From Brevibacterium rongguiense (GTDB lineage Bacteria; Actinomycetota; Actinomycetes; Actinomycetales; Brevibacteriaceae), in contig NZ_WWEQ01000030.1 of assembly GCF_009857845.1 (NCBI RefSeq), forward strand, positions 1 through 36,174: a stretch of DNA of 36,174 nucleotides, given 5' to 3'. The notes under the pieces were generated by a model, which saw only the letters and a program-made list of their open reading frames with translations, was not told the DNA's origin and made no database searches. Made by a program: the position numbers and the translations under genes. Of the stretch, positions 1-7,556 are shown piece after piece; the first letter of the stretch is position 1; the number at the start of each line of letters is the position of its first letter.

Positions 1-2
1 CC

Positions 3-656
3 GCGGCCCCGCTGCTCTCCGGCGCCGCCGAGTCCGCGCAGCCCACAGCGGCGGCCGGCGAGCCGAGCACGGCCGCCGGTGTGCACGCCGCGGCCCTCGC
101 AGCCGCCGCGCACCGTCTCGCCGCTGTGCCCTACGCCGATTCCGCGCTCGTCACCGCCGTCCTGCGCACCCGCGGCGAGCTCAGGGGCTCGGGCTTCCTC
201 GTCCCGCCGGTCGAGGAGACGTTCATCAAGGCCTCGACCTACGCCTCGAACAAGTGGCCGTGGCTGGCCGCCGAGCTGCCCGCCGGCCACGCGGTCGTGC
301 GCATGAGCATCGGCCGCCACGGCGACGCGCACTGGCAGCGGCTGCCCGATGCGGAGCTCGCCGAGCGCGCGCTCGCCGACTGGATGGCCATCACGGGCCG
401 CGCCGACACCGTCGTCCACACCGAGGTGCAGCGCTGGACGGCCGCGCTGCCCCAGTACGCCCCGGGCCACCTCGAGGCGGCAGCGGACCTCGATGCCGTG
501 CTCGGCTCCGTCCCCGGGCTCGCCCTGGCCGGCTCCGCCCTGGACGGCGTGGGCATCCCCGCCTGCATCGCGCGGGCCCGCACGGCGGTCGGGCGCCTCC
601 TGCGCCCCGCACGGTCCACCTCCCCGCACGTCGAACACCACCAACCGAAGGAGTGA
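3..656 (+). CDS. hemY: Protoporphyrinogen/coproporphyrinogen III oxidase, C-terminal part
   Basis: The reading frame is open from the window edge, so the start and the FAD-binding N-terminus lie outside. The visible 217 codons match the C-terminal part of the HemY/CgoX flavoprotein family: a KASTYASNKWP segment, then VVRMSIGR, a WTAALPQYAPGH segment near the end, and a closing GLALAGSALDGVGIPACI block typical of the C-terminal FAD contact. The enzyme oxidises coproporphyrinogen III to coproporphyrin III in the Gram-positive haem route. That assignment is supported by hemQ, which starts 7 bases after this stop; the hemQ ribosome binding site AAGGAG (648-653) abuts this gene's stop codon. Family membership is clear; the choice of substrate is inferred from the neighbour. 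Confidence 0.88.
   Translation, partial: AAPLLSGAAESAQPTAAAGEPSTAAGVHAAALAAAAHRLAAVPYADSALVTAVLRTRGELRGSGFLVPPVEETFIKASTYASNKWPWLAAELPAGHAVVRMSIGRHGDAHWQRLPDAELAERALADWMAITGRADTVVHTEVQRWTAALPQYAPGHLEAAADLDAVLGSVPGLALAGSALDGVGIPACIARARTAVGRLLRPARSTSPHVEHHQPKE
648..653 (+). promoter_or_regulatory. Ribosome binding site of hemQ
   Basis: AAGGAG lies 10 bases before the hemQ ATG and immediately before the hemY stop codon, so translation of the two genes is probably coupled. It is a better Shine-Dalgarno than most starts in this window have. Confidence 0.7.
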
Positions 657-663
657 CACGCAC

Positions 664-1374
664 ATGAGCGGCTACTCGCAGCCCAGCGCCGAGCAGATCG
701 AGAAGTACAACAAGGAGATCCGCTACATCGGCTACTCCGTCTTCGCCGCCGGCGGGGACATCGACGACGCCGACCGCGCCGCGCTCGCCGCGGAGGTCGT
801 CGACGGCCTGGCCCGCCTCGAGAGCGATGGCCTCGTGGTCCGCGGCACCTACGATGTCTCCGCCCTGCGCGCGGACGCGGACATCATGTTCTGGTGGCAC
901 GCGCCCAGCGTCGAGGTCATCCAGCGGGCCTACTCGGTGGTGCGCCGCTCGCTGCTGGGCTCCATCCTCGAGCCGGTCTGGTCGGTCGTCGGCATGCACC
1001 GCCCCGCGGAGTTCAACAAGTCCCACCTGCCCGCCCTGCTCACCGACGCCGAGGCCGGGGACTACCTGTGCGTCTACCCGTTCGTGCGCTCCTACGACTG
1101 GTACCTCCTCGATCCCGAGGAGCGCTCCGCGATGCTGCGCGAGCACGGCCAGGCCGCCGCGGGCTACAAGGACATCAAGGCGAACACGATCTCCTCGTTC
1201 GCCCTGGGCGACTACGAGTTCCTCCTCGCATTCGAGGCCGAGCGGCTCGACCGCATCGTCGATCTCATGCGCGACCTGCGCAACACCCGCGCCCGGCTGC
1301 ACGTGCGCGAGGAGATCCCCTTCTACACGGGCCCGCGCCGCAGCCTGGCCGACATCATCGCCGGCTGGCGCTGA
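664..1374 (+). CDS. hemQ: Coproheme decarboxylase HemQ (ChdC), 236 aa
   Basis: This is a chlorite-dismutase-fold protein that turns coproheme into haem b by two peroxide-dependent decarboxylations, the last step of the coproporphyrin pathway. The start is the ATG at 664, preceded by AAGGAG at 648-653. Key residues line up with actinobacterial HemQ: a candidate distal His121 (SHLPALL), the catalytic Tyr138 in YPFVRSYDWY, and the proximal haem ligand His161 in LREHG. The Tyr-to-His spacing of 23 residues is the one I recall for actinobacterial enzymes. It follows hemY directly and is probably co-transcribed with it. Its last 20 bases overlap the convergent DUF817 gene. Confidence 0.93.
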   Translation: MSGYSQPSAEQIEKYNKEIRYIGYSVFAAGGDIDDADRAALAAEVVDGLARLESDGLVVRGTYDVSALRADADIMFWWHAPSVEVIQRAYSVVRRSLLGSILEPVWSVVGMHRPAEFNKSHLPALLTDAEAGDYLCVYPFVRSYDWYLLDPEERSAMLREHGQAAAGYKDIKANTISSFALGDYEFLLAFEAERLDRIVDLMRDLRNTRARLHVREEIPFYTGPRRSLADIIAGWR

Positions 1375-2251
1375 GGCCGGGCGCGGCGCCCTCCGGGGCC
1401 TGCGGGCGGCTGACGAGGGTGACGAGGAAGACGCTGAGCTGCATGAGCAGGAACCAGCTGCCGAGCTTCGCGATCGACACCGGATGCCAGCCGCCCGCCT
1501 GGTCCGGGTAGGCCCACGCGCCGGCGGCCGTGCCGATGTTCTCCGCGAGCCAGATGAAGACGGCGACGAGAGCGAACGCGACGACGACCGGCATCCGGCC
1601 CGTGGTGCGCCGCACCCGGAAGGTCATGGTGCAGCGGCCGTAGGCGAGCACGACGGCCGCCACGAGGCACCAGCGGGCGTCCCAGATCCAGTGGTGGGCG
1701 AAGAAGTTGGCATAGGCCGCGGCCGCGAGCGCCCCCGCCAGCCACAGCGGCGGGAAGCGGGTGAAGCGCAGGTCGAACAGGCGCATCACCCGCATGAGGT
1801 AGGAGCCCACCGCGGCGTACATGAACCCGGTGAACAGGGGGACCGCGCCGATGTGGAGGACCCCGCCGGCCGCGTACTCCCAGGAGCCCGCGTGGGTCTT
1901 GAACACCTCCATGGCGGTGCCGGCGACGTGGAAGACGACGATGACGAGCGCCTCGCGGGCGGTCTCGAGGCGCAGGACGAGCATGCCCGCCTGGATGGCC
2001 AGCGCCGCGAGGGTGAGGGCGTCGTTGCGTGCCAGGCGTGCCCCAGCCGGGTACCACAGGGCGGCGGCCACAATGCAGGCGAGCATGAGCGCGCCGAACA
2101 GACACGCCCACGCCTGCTTGAGGACGAAGACGCAGAACTCGGTCCAGGGCCCCGAGCGCTGCCCGCGGGCCTCGAGCAGGCGGCGGACGGCGGTGTCGAT
2201 CCGGTGCTCGGTCGCCGGGCTGTTGGGCCCGTGCGGGGCGGGCGCGCTCAC
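1355..2251 (-). CDS. DUF817 family integral membrane protein, 298 aa
   Basis: This is a hydrophobic protein with about seven predicted membrane segments. Conserved-looking blocks such as MEVFKTHAGSWEY, PLFTGFMYAAVGSY, FFAHHWIWDARW and KLGSWFLLMQLS match the DUF817 family, whose function is not known. I chose the GTG at 2251 because it overlaps the stop of the upstream epimerase gene as GTGA (2248-2251), a typical coupled start; the open frame extends further upstream only as Arg/Gly-rich shadow sequence. It is the last gene of the minus-strand run that begins with msrB. Its 3' end overlaps hemQ by 20 bases, a tail-to-tail arrangement. Histidine and tryptophan residues within the membrane core could mean metal or cofactor binding, but that is speculation. 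Confidence 0.8.
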   Translation of the reverse strand: MSAPAPHGPNSPATEHRIDTAVRRLLEARGQRSGPWTEFCVFVLKQAWACLFGALMLACIVAAALWYPAGARLARNDALTLAALAIQAGMLVLRLETAREALVIVVFHVAGTAMEVFKTHAGSWEYAAGGVLHIGAVPLFTGFMYAAVGSYLMRVMRLFDLRFTRFPPLWLAGALAAAAYANFFAHHWIWDARWCLVAAVVLAYGRCTMTFRVRRTTGRMPVVVAFALVAVFIWLAENIGTAAGAWAYPDQAGGWHPVSIAKLGSWFLLMQLSVFLVTLVSRPQAPEGAAPGLSASRR

Positions 2252-3192
2252 CCGAGCTGGACCGGCAGAAGCCCCCGCCGGGTGCGGGCGGCGAGATCGT
2301 CCAGCGCCGCGGGCAGGCGCGGGAAGCGCCACGCGAAGCCGGAGGCGGCCAGCACCTCGGGTTCGACCCAGCGCGACTTGAGGACGAGCTCGGCCTCCGT
2401 GCGGATGATCCGCGCCCCGGCGCGCAGCGCCCACGCCGGCAGGGGCACACCGCCGCCGCGGCCGAGGGGCGTGCCGAATGCGCGGCGCACCTGCGCCATG
2501 AGCTCCGCGTTGCTCACCGGGTGCTCGGTTGCGACGTTCACGGCCCCGCTGACCCGGTCATCGGCGATGAGGTGGAGCACCGCGCGGGTGAAGTCGTCGA
2601 CGTGGATCCACGAGAAGACCTGCGCGCCGTCGCCCTCGCGGCCGCCGAAGCCCATGCGCGCGAGGTTGACGATGGGCGCCAGCGCCCCGCCGTCGGGGCC
2701 CAGCACGATCGAGGTGCGCAGCGCGATCCGGCGGACGTCCACGGCCGCGTCGAAGAGCTCGCGCTCCCAGGCGCGGGCCACCGCCACGGAGAAGCCGGAG
2801 CCCAGCTGGCCGGCGGCTTCCGTCTGCGGCCGGTCGCGGGCATCGCGGTAGATCGTGCCCGTGGAGCTGTTGAGCCAGACCGGGGGCGGGGCGTCGCAGG
2901 CGGCGATGGCGTGTCCCAGGGCGGCCGTCGTCTCCGTGCGCGAGGAGAAGATCTCGTCGGCCGTGCGCTTCGTGTAGCGGCAGCTCACGGAGCGCCCGGC
3001 GAGGTTGAGCACGGCGTCCGAGGCCTCGAGGACCGCGCGGAGGCCCGCCGGGTCGTCCCAGCGGGCGTCCGCACCGGGTGCGCGGCCGATAGTGCGCACC
3101 GTCCAGCCCTGGGCGGCGGCGAACCGGGCGACGTGGCCGCCGATGAAACCGCTCGCACCCGCCAGGACGAGGCGCCCCGCGGGGGCCGTCAC
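2248..3192 (-). CDS. TIGR01777-type NAD(P)-dependent epimerase/SDR protein, 314 aa
   Basis: An N-terminal Rossmann motif GASGFIGGHVA (about residues 13-23) begins an extended SDR domain, followed by NLAGRSV, the block WLNSSTGTIYRD with the candidate catalytic Tyr, and a C-terminal VLAASGFAWRFPRLPAALDDL segment that matches DUF1731. This is the layout of the YfcH/SDR39U1 family, whose substrate is not firmly known. The start is a GTG at 3192 that overlaps the stop of the acetyltransferase gene (GTGA, 3189-3192), and the stop overlaps the DUF817 start in the same way. This makes a tight three-gene unit. The length is normal for the family and nothing looks broken. Confidence 0.87.
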   Translation of the reverse strand: MTAPAGRLVLAGASGFIGGHVARFAAAQGWTVRTIGRAPGADARWDDPAGLRAVLEASDAVLNLAGRSVSCRYTKRTADEIFSSRTETTAALGHAIAACDAPPPVWLNSSTGTIYRDARDRPQTEAAGQLGSGFSVAVARAWERELFDAAVDVRRIALRTSIVLGPDGGALAPIVNLARMGFGGREGDGAQVFSWIHVDDFTRAVLHLIADDRVSGAVNVATEHPVSNAELMAQVRRAFGTPLGRGGGVPLPAWALRAGARIIRTEAELVLKSRWVEPEVLAASGFAWRFPRLPAALDDLAARTRRGLLPVQLG

Positions 3193-3755
3193 ACCGCCGG
3201 GCCCGCCGGGCGGCGCATGGGCAGGTGCGGGATGCCGTCCTCGAGGAACTCGTCACCGGAGACGGCGAAGCCGAACTTCTCGTAGAAGCCGCGCAGGTGC
3301 GCCTGCCCGTTGAGGGTGAGCATCGTCTCCGGGCCGAACTGCTCGACCAGCGCGCCCACGAGCGCGGAGCCGATCCCGCCGGCGCGCACCTCGGGGTCGG
3401 CGACGACGCGGCCGATGCTGCGGCCCTCGGGGTGCCCGGCGGGGCCGTCGATGAGGCCCCGGGGCAGCAGCCGGGCGTAGCCGGCGGGCTTGAGCGACAG
3501 GCCCGTCTGCTCGCCGTGCGAGTCGCGGAAGGGCACGGGCCCGGTGCGCCCGAGGACACTGGCCGGCAGGATCGCGTGGAGCGTCTCCGGGTAGAGGTCC
3601 ACGCCGTCGAGGTCGAGGAAGAGGCACTCCTGCTCGACGACGAAGACCTCCGAGCGCAGCTGCAGGAGGCCGTAGAGGTCCTCCGGGCTCAGCTGGGCGA
3701 ACGGTGCGATCGTGACATCGGATGCGGCGAAGCGCCGCGGGCTCTCACTGCTCAT
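3189..3755 (-). CDS. ElaA-like GNAT family N-acetyltransferase, 188 aa
   Basis: The N-terminal block LLQLRSEVFVVEQECLFLDLDGVD is the signature of the ElaA branch of GNAT acetyltransferases. The acetyl-CoA-binding core follows, with RVVADPEVRAGGIGSALVGALVE in place of the usual R/QxxGxG/A loop, and then NGQAHLRGFYEKFGFAVSGDEFLEDGIPHLPM. The acceptor substrate is unknown. I placed the start at the ATG at 3755 because a TATGCT hexamer (3762-3767 on the minus strand) ends seven bases upstream, which fits a leaderless transcript. An alternative ATG at 3788, five bases after the msrB stop, would add 11 residues. The stop overlaps the epimerase start. Confidence 0.85.
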   Translation of the reverse strand: MSSESPRRFAASDVTIAPFAQLSPEDLYGLLQLRSEVFVVEQECLFLDLDGVDLYPETLHAILPASVLGRTGPVPFRDSHGEQTGLSLKPAGYARLLPRGLIDGPAGHPEGRSIGRVVADPEVRAGGIGSALVGALVEQFGPETMLTLNGQAHLRGFYEKFGFAVSGDEFLEDGIPHLPMRRPAGPAV

Positions 3756-3761
3756 GCCACC

Positions 3762-3767
3762 AGCATA
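3762..3767 (-). promoter_or_regulatory. Leaderless -10 element for the ElaA-like gene
   Basis: TATGCT on the minus strand ends exactly seven bases before the ATG at 3755, so the predicted transcript starts on the A of the start codon. No clear -35 is visible. It implies that the acetyltransferase-epimerase-DUF817 trio has its own promoter inside the msrB cluster. Confidence 0.5.
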
Positions 3768-3793
3768 GGCCCGCCCCGGCGGGCCCATGCGGC

Positions 3794-4225
3794 TCAGCCC
3801 TCGTCGAGCGTGAGGCTGATCGAGTTGATGCAGTAGCGGTCGTCGGTGGGCGTGTCATAGCCCTCGCCGTGGAAGACGTGCCCCAGGTGGGAGTCGCAGG
3901 CCGCGCAGCGCACCTCGACGCGCTCCATGCCCAGCGAGGAGTCCGTGATGTAGCGCACGGTGTCCTTGGCCAGGGGAGCGTAGAACGACGGCCAGCCGCA
4001 GTGCGAGCCGAACTTCTCCTGCGAGGTGAACAGCTTCGCCCCGCATGCCCGGCAGCGATAGGTGCCGGTGGTCATCGTGTCCGTGTACTCGCCGACGAAC
4101 GGCCGCTCGGTGCCGCCCTCGCGCAGGACCGCGTACTCCTCGGGGGTGAGGATGTCGCGCCACTGCGCCTCGGTGCGGGCGCCGGTCGGCTCGGCTGGGC
4201 CGGCGGGAGTGTGCGGCTGGGTCAT
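3794..4225 (-). CDS. msrB: Peptide-methionine (R)-S-oxide reductase MsrB, 143 aa
   Basis: MsrB reduces the R-epimer of methionine sulfoxide in oxidised proteins. Two CxxC pairs (Cys58/61 in CRAC and Cys107/110 in CAAC) form the structural zinc site. The GWPSF motif follows Cys76, and the catalytic cysteine is Cys132 in RYCINSISL. All key residues are present and the length is typical. The ATG at 4225 has a strong AGGAGG seven bases upstream. The gene is divergent from the membrane-anchored hydrolase at 4426, with a 200-bp shared control region, and heads the minus-strand run of four genes. Confidence 0.96.
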   Translation of the reverse strand: MTQPHTPAGPAEPTGARTEAQWRDILTPEEYAVLREGGTERPFVGEYTDTMTTGTYRCRACGAKLFTSQEKFGSHCGWPSFYAPLAKDTVRYITDSSLGMERVEVRCAACDSHLGHVFHGEGYDTPTDDRYCINSISLTLDEG

Positions 4226-4425
4226 GGTGCCTCCTGTGCTGAGGGTGCTGGACGGGTGTGCGGGGCCTGCCCGCGGCGCGCGGCCGGTGAGCGGTGGCGG
4301 AGGTTGGATGCGCGGGCGGCCATACGGGGCAAACACGGGGCGGGCCCGGGTTGTTCCACACGGCCCGCCCAGGCGCCGCGGGTAGGATCGGTGCAGGCCG
4401 CAACGGTGAACGGGAGGTAGGGCAG
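4226..4425. promoter_or_regulatory. Divergent control region between msrB and the hydrolase gene
   Basis: This 200-bp gap separates two divergent starts. On the plus strand TAGGAT (4383-4388) is a candidate -10, placing a start near 4395 and giving a roughly 30-base leader with GGGAGG (4412-4417) before the ATG at 4426. On the minus strand AGGAGG serves msrB. No convincing operator palindrome was found. Confidence 0.45.
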
Positions 4426-5664
4426 ATGGCCAAGGGCAGTGGGGGCTCGCGCAGGGGCCTGCGGTGGGCACTGGCGGGAATCGGCATCGGCGCCGGTCTC
4501 GGAGCGCTCGTCTCGGCAGCCTCCTCCGGGCTCGCCGTCTACTTCGCCCGGCGCATCGTCATCCCGGGCAACGCCCAGGACGACGTCGAGATCCTCCACG
4601 TCGACGGCTTCGACGAGGACCTGCGGATCCACCTCGCGGCCACCCCGGACACGCTCGTCAACGGCACGTACGGGCTCTACTTCGCCGGCGGCACCGGCCA
4701 CGCCACGATCGGCGACATCATCGAATACGACCCGGCGTCCAACACCGTCTCGCGCGAGGTGCTCGCGGTCAACGCGGGCGATCTGCGCGCCGCCCGGCGC
4801 GGTCGCTGGACGGGCACCGCCTACCCGCACCCGGATGCCACGGGCCTGCCGCACCGGGAGATCGAGCTGACCTCCGACGCCGGGCGGCTGCCCGCCTGGG
4901 TGCTACCCACCACCTCGGCGACCCCGCGCAGCACGTGGGCGATCCTCATCCACGGCCGCGGCGGCTCGCGCGCCGAGGGCCTGCGGTCAGCCCCCGTGCT
5001 CGATGCCCTCGAGATGCCGGCGCTCGCCATCTCCTACCGCAACGACGCCGAGGTGCGGGCGGCCAAGGGCGCGCGCTACGGGCTCGGCGACACCGAATGG
5101 CTCGACGTCGATGCCGCGATCGACTACGCGCTCGCCCACGGTGCGCGCGACGTCGTGGTCTTCGGCTGGTCGATGGGCGGGGCGATCGCGTTCCAGGCCG
5201 CCTCGCGGGGGCGCAACCGCGCCGCGATCTCCGCCCTCGTCCTCGACGGGCCCGTGGTGGACTGGTATGACGTGCTCGACCACCAGGCCAAGCAGAACTT
5301 CCTGCCCACGCCCATCGCCCGGCTGACGCTCGACATGATCACCCGGCCCTGGGCACGCCCGGTCACGGGGCTCGAGACCCCGCTCGACCTCGACCGGATG
5401 GACTGGGTCCAGCGCGCCGCGGAGCTGGACAAGCCGGTCCTGCTCATCCACTCCGAGGACGATGAGTTCGTCCCCACGCGCGCGGCCCATGCGCTGGCGA
5501 AGGTGCGCAGCGACCTCGTGCGGATGCCGGCCTACCGCAAGGCGCGCCACACGAAGGAGTGGAACGTCGACCGGCGCCAGTGGAACGACGATGTCGCGCA
5601 GTTCCTCGACGCGAACGTCCCCGATCGCCGCGCCGACGTCTTCCGCACCGCTGGACTCGACTGA
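4426..5664 (+). CDS. Membrane-anchored alpha/beta hydrolase, 412 aa
   Basis: A basic N-terminus followed by one hydrophobic segment (about residues 13-40) suggests an uncleaved membrane anchor. The C-terminal half is a serine hydrolase: the oxyanion region AILIHGRGGSR (172-182), the nucleophile elbow GWSMGG with Ser249, an acid in HSEDDEFVP (Asp346 most likely) and His375 in ARHTKEW. The stretch between the anchor and the hydrolase fold, about residues 45-160, has no domain I recognise. The ATG at 4426 has GGGAGG eight bases upstream. The substrate cannot be told from sequence; peptidase, esterase and thioesterase activities are all possible. It stands alone between divergent and convergent neighbours. 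Confidence 0.85.
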   Translation: MAKGSGGSRRGLRWALAGIGIGAGLGALVSAASSGLAVYFARRIVIPGNAQDDVEILHVDGFDEDLRIHLAATPDTLVNGTYGLYFAGGTGHATIGDIIEYDPASNTVSREVLAVNAGDLRAARRGRWTGTAYPHPDATGLPHREIELTSDAGRLPAWVLPTTSATPRSTWAILIHGRGGSRAEGLRSAPVLDALEMPALAISYRNDAEVRAAKGARYGLGDTEWLDVDAAIDYALAHGARDVVVFGWSMGGAIAFQAASRGRNRAAISALVLDGPVVDWYDVLDHQAKQNFLPTPIARLTLDMITRPWARPVTGLETPLDLDRMDWVQRAAELDKPVLLIHSEDDEFVPTRAAHALAKVRSDLVRMPAYRKARHTKEWNVDRRQWNDDVAQFLDANVPDRRADVFRTAGLD

Positions 5665-5778
5665 CCCGGGCGCGCGGTCACGGCACCGCCGTGGTCGCAT
5701 GGTCTGCTCGGGGGTGGCCCGCCCGGTGCCGCCGCCGCACCGCCGGGGTGGGCTGGCCTGCCCGGGGCGTGTCCGCGC

Positions 5779-6615
5779 TCAGCCCTCCGGGGCGTCCGGC
5801 GGTGCGTCCACCCGGTAGCGGCAGATGAGGGCGCCTTCGCCGGTGAGCACGCTGGCCGGGACGGCGCCGACGGGGGCGTCGAGGTGCGCCGCTCCCAGCA
5901 GTCCCGCGGGCGCGTGCCCGTCGGCCGCGGCACCGGCGAGCAGGGGCGCGATCGTCGCGCACAGCTCGTCGACGGCGCCCGCGCGGATCCAGGCGCCGAG
6001 CAGCGAGGGGCCGCCCTCGGTGAGTACTCGGACGAAGCCGCGCCGGCGCAGCTCGGCCAGCGCCTCGGCGGGGGCGAAGCCCGGGCGCAGCCGGGCAACG
6101 GCCTCGGACCCGGCCCAGGCCCGCAGGCGGGCCAGGACCTGCGGGTCATCCGCGGAGGTGAGGACGATGACGGGGGAGCTGCCGGCCGCGTCGAGCCGCT
6201 CGGTGTCGATGTCGCCCGAGGCGGTGACGAGGACGAGGGCGGGTACGGGCGCCTGCCCGCGCGCCGCGCGCTGCTCCCGGTGCGCCGGCTTGGGCGACAG
6301 GCGCGTGTAGCGCTCCGTCCGGGCCGTGCCCGCGCCGACGACCACGCAGTCGGCCAGCGAGCGCAGGACGGAGAACACGCGCTTGTCCGCGGGGGAGGAG
6401 ATCGTGCCGGACCGGCCGTCGGCGCCCACGACCGCCCCGTCGAGGGAGAGGACCATATTGGCCTGCACGCGCATGCCCGGCGTGTGGCCGCTCAGGGGGC
6501 CTTCGTCGTAGAGCGCCACGAGCGCGGCCTCGCCGTCGGCGGGCGGGAGCGGGCCCGCGGCCGGCAGCAGGGCGGTGAGCGGGACGGGGGCCTGGGCTCC
6601 GCCCGCAGCACTCAC
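5779..6615 (-). CDS. RibD C-terminal-type (pyrimidine) reductase, 278 aa
   Basis: The protein has the dihydrofolate-reductase-like fold of the RibD C-terminal domain. It shows VQANMVLSLDGAVVGADGRSG near residue 50, the NADPH-binding region LADCVVVGAGTARTERY and the block RVLTEGGPSLLGAWIRAGAVDELCATIAPLLAG. There is no deaminase domain. RibD-C relatives reduce 5-amino-6-ribosylaminouracil phosphate in riboflavin synthesis, but many stand-alone actinobacterial copies are not linked to rib genes and their substrate is unknown. The GTG start at 6615 overlaps the stop of the L,D-transpeptidase gene (GTGA), so the two are translationally coupled. No other riboflavin gene is present in the window, so I give no gene symbol. 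Confidence 0.82.
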   Translation of the reverse strand: MSAAGGAQAPVPLTALLPAAGPLPPADGEAALVALYDEGPLSGHTPGMRVQANMVLSLDGAVVGADGRSGTISSPADKRVFSVLRSLADCVVVGAGTARTERYTRLSPKPAHREQRAARGQAPVPALVLVTASGDIDTERLDAAGSSPVIVLTSADDPQVLARLRAWAGSEAVARLRPGFAPAEALAELRRRGFVRVLTEGGPSLLGAWIRAGAVDELCATIAPLLAGAAADGHAPAGLLGAAHLDAPVGAVPASVLTGEGALICRYRVDAPPDAPEG

Positions 6616-7484
6616 TTCCCGATGTCCGCGGCCGAGCCCATGATGATGTGGGGCTTCGCGGCGGGGGTGAGCGTCTGCAGCAGGTACTTGAGGTCGTTCT
6701 TGGCCAGCGTCACGCAGCCGTGCGTGCCGGAGCCGTGGTCCACGTGGAGCCAGATCCCACTGCCCGGCTTGGGGCCCAGCGGCTGGGTGCCGTCGCGCGG
6801 GGGCGTGCCGGGCTTGCGGTTGAAGTCGATGGCGATGACGTAGTCGAACACGCCCGTGGCCTTGGCTCCGTACTGGGCCTCGGCGCCCGAGCGCATCGAG
6901 GCATCGCGCGTATAGGGCAGCTTCGTGCCGGGGTTCTTGTCGTAGCCGCCGGCGGCCGTGAGGCTGAAGACGCCGGCCGGGCTCGTCTGATCGCCCTCGC
7001 GCCGGTTCGCCTTCCAGCCGTTCTTGCCGTTGTGCCCGGCGAACGAGCGCTCCTTCTTCCAGGTGCCGTCCTGCAGCGTGTAGAGCGTCGTGCGGGCGGT
7101 GGTGCCCTTCTGCTGCTTGGTCGTGGCGACGAGGACCTGGGTGGTGCCGGCGGGCAGCTTCGCCATGTTCTTCTTGCCCACGCCGGGAATGGCCGTGGCC
7201 TGGGCGGTGCCGGAGGAGTCCTGCGAGGAACCGCTCATGGTCGACTGGCCGCTGTCCTTCGCGGCCGCGGTCGTGGGGTCCGCATGGGGCTTCGGCGCGG
7301 CTGCTGCCGGGGTGCGCAGCGTGGGCCCGGCGAAGTCGCTGGGCGAGGTGATCGCGGGCGCATCGAGTGCGTCGTCGCCGCTGGGCGCGGCCGAGGCGGG
7401 GGAGACGGCGCTGCCGACGAGTGCGGCGGTGAGCGCGGTGGCGCCGGCGATGCCCAGGGTGCGGGGTCGGTTCCGAGACGTCAT
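6612..7484 (-). CDS. Secreted L,D-transpeptidase-like (YkuD-type) protein, 290 aa
   Basis: A signal peptide is visible: a basic start, a hydrophobic run at about 9-28 and a likely cut after ASA near residue 32. A Ser/Ala/Thr-rich linker runs to about residue 100. The C-terminal half holds the catalytic region, with GDQTSPAGVFSL, a candidate histidine in IWLHVDH (244-250) and the nucleophile Cys257 in GTHGCVTLAKND, a variant of the usual HGC(I/V)RM pattern. Such enzymes cross-link peptidoglycan stems or attach proteins to the wall. The linker would let the domain reach through the wall. The downstream reductase gene overlaps its stop, an unexpected partner. The exact reaction is inferred from the family. 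Confidence 0.83.
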   Translation of the reverse strand: MTSRNRPRTLGIAGATALTAALVGSAVSPASAAPSGDDALDAPAITSPSDFAGPTLRTPAAAAPKPHADPTTAAAKDSGQSTMSGSSQDSSGTAQATAIPGVGKKNMAKLPAGTTQVLVATTKQQKGTTARTTLYTLQDGTWKKERSFAGHNGKNGWKANRREGDQTSPAGVFSLTAAGGYDKNPGTKLPYTRDASMRSGAEAQYGAKATGVFDYVIAIDFNRKPGTPPRDGTQPLGPKPGSGIWLHVDHGSGTHGCVTLAKNDLKYLLQTLTPAAKPHIIMGSAADIGK

Positions 7485-7544
7485 GGGACTATGGTGGCAC
7501 GAAACGTTGACGATTCCGTGAACGCCACTCGCGGTGCGGCTGTT

Positions 7545-7550
7545 TAGAAT
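7545..7550 (+). promoter_or_regulatory. Leaderless -10 element (TAGAAT) for the gene at 7557
   Basis: TAGAAT ends exactly seven bases before the ATG at 7557, so transcription should start on the start codon. There is no Shine-Dalgarno sequence. TTGACG at 7507-7512 is too far away (32 bases) to be its -35. The divergent L,D-transpeptidase gene begins only 73 bases upstream, so the two promoters share this short region. Confidence 0.6.
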
Positions 7551-7556
7551 CGCCCC

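Noticed and set aside
827..2851. A 674-codon plus-strand frame across hemQ, DUF817 and the epimerase
   Set aside because: It overlaps three well-supported genes and encodes Ser/Arg/Pro-rich sequence without family motifs.
7507..7512. TTGACG as the -35 box for the gene at 7557
   Set aside because: It is 32 bases from the -10 element, outside the usual 16-19 base spacing.
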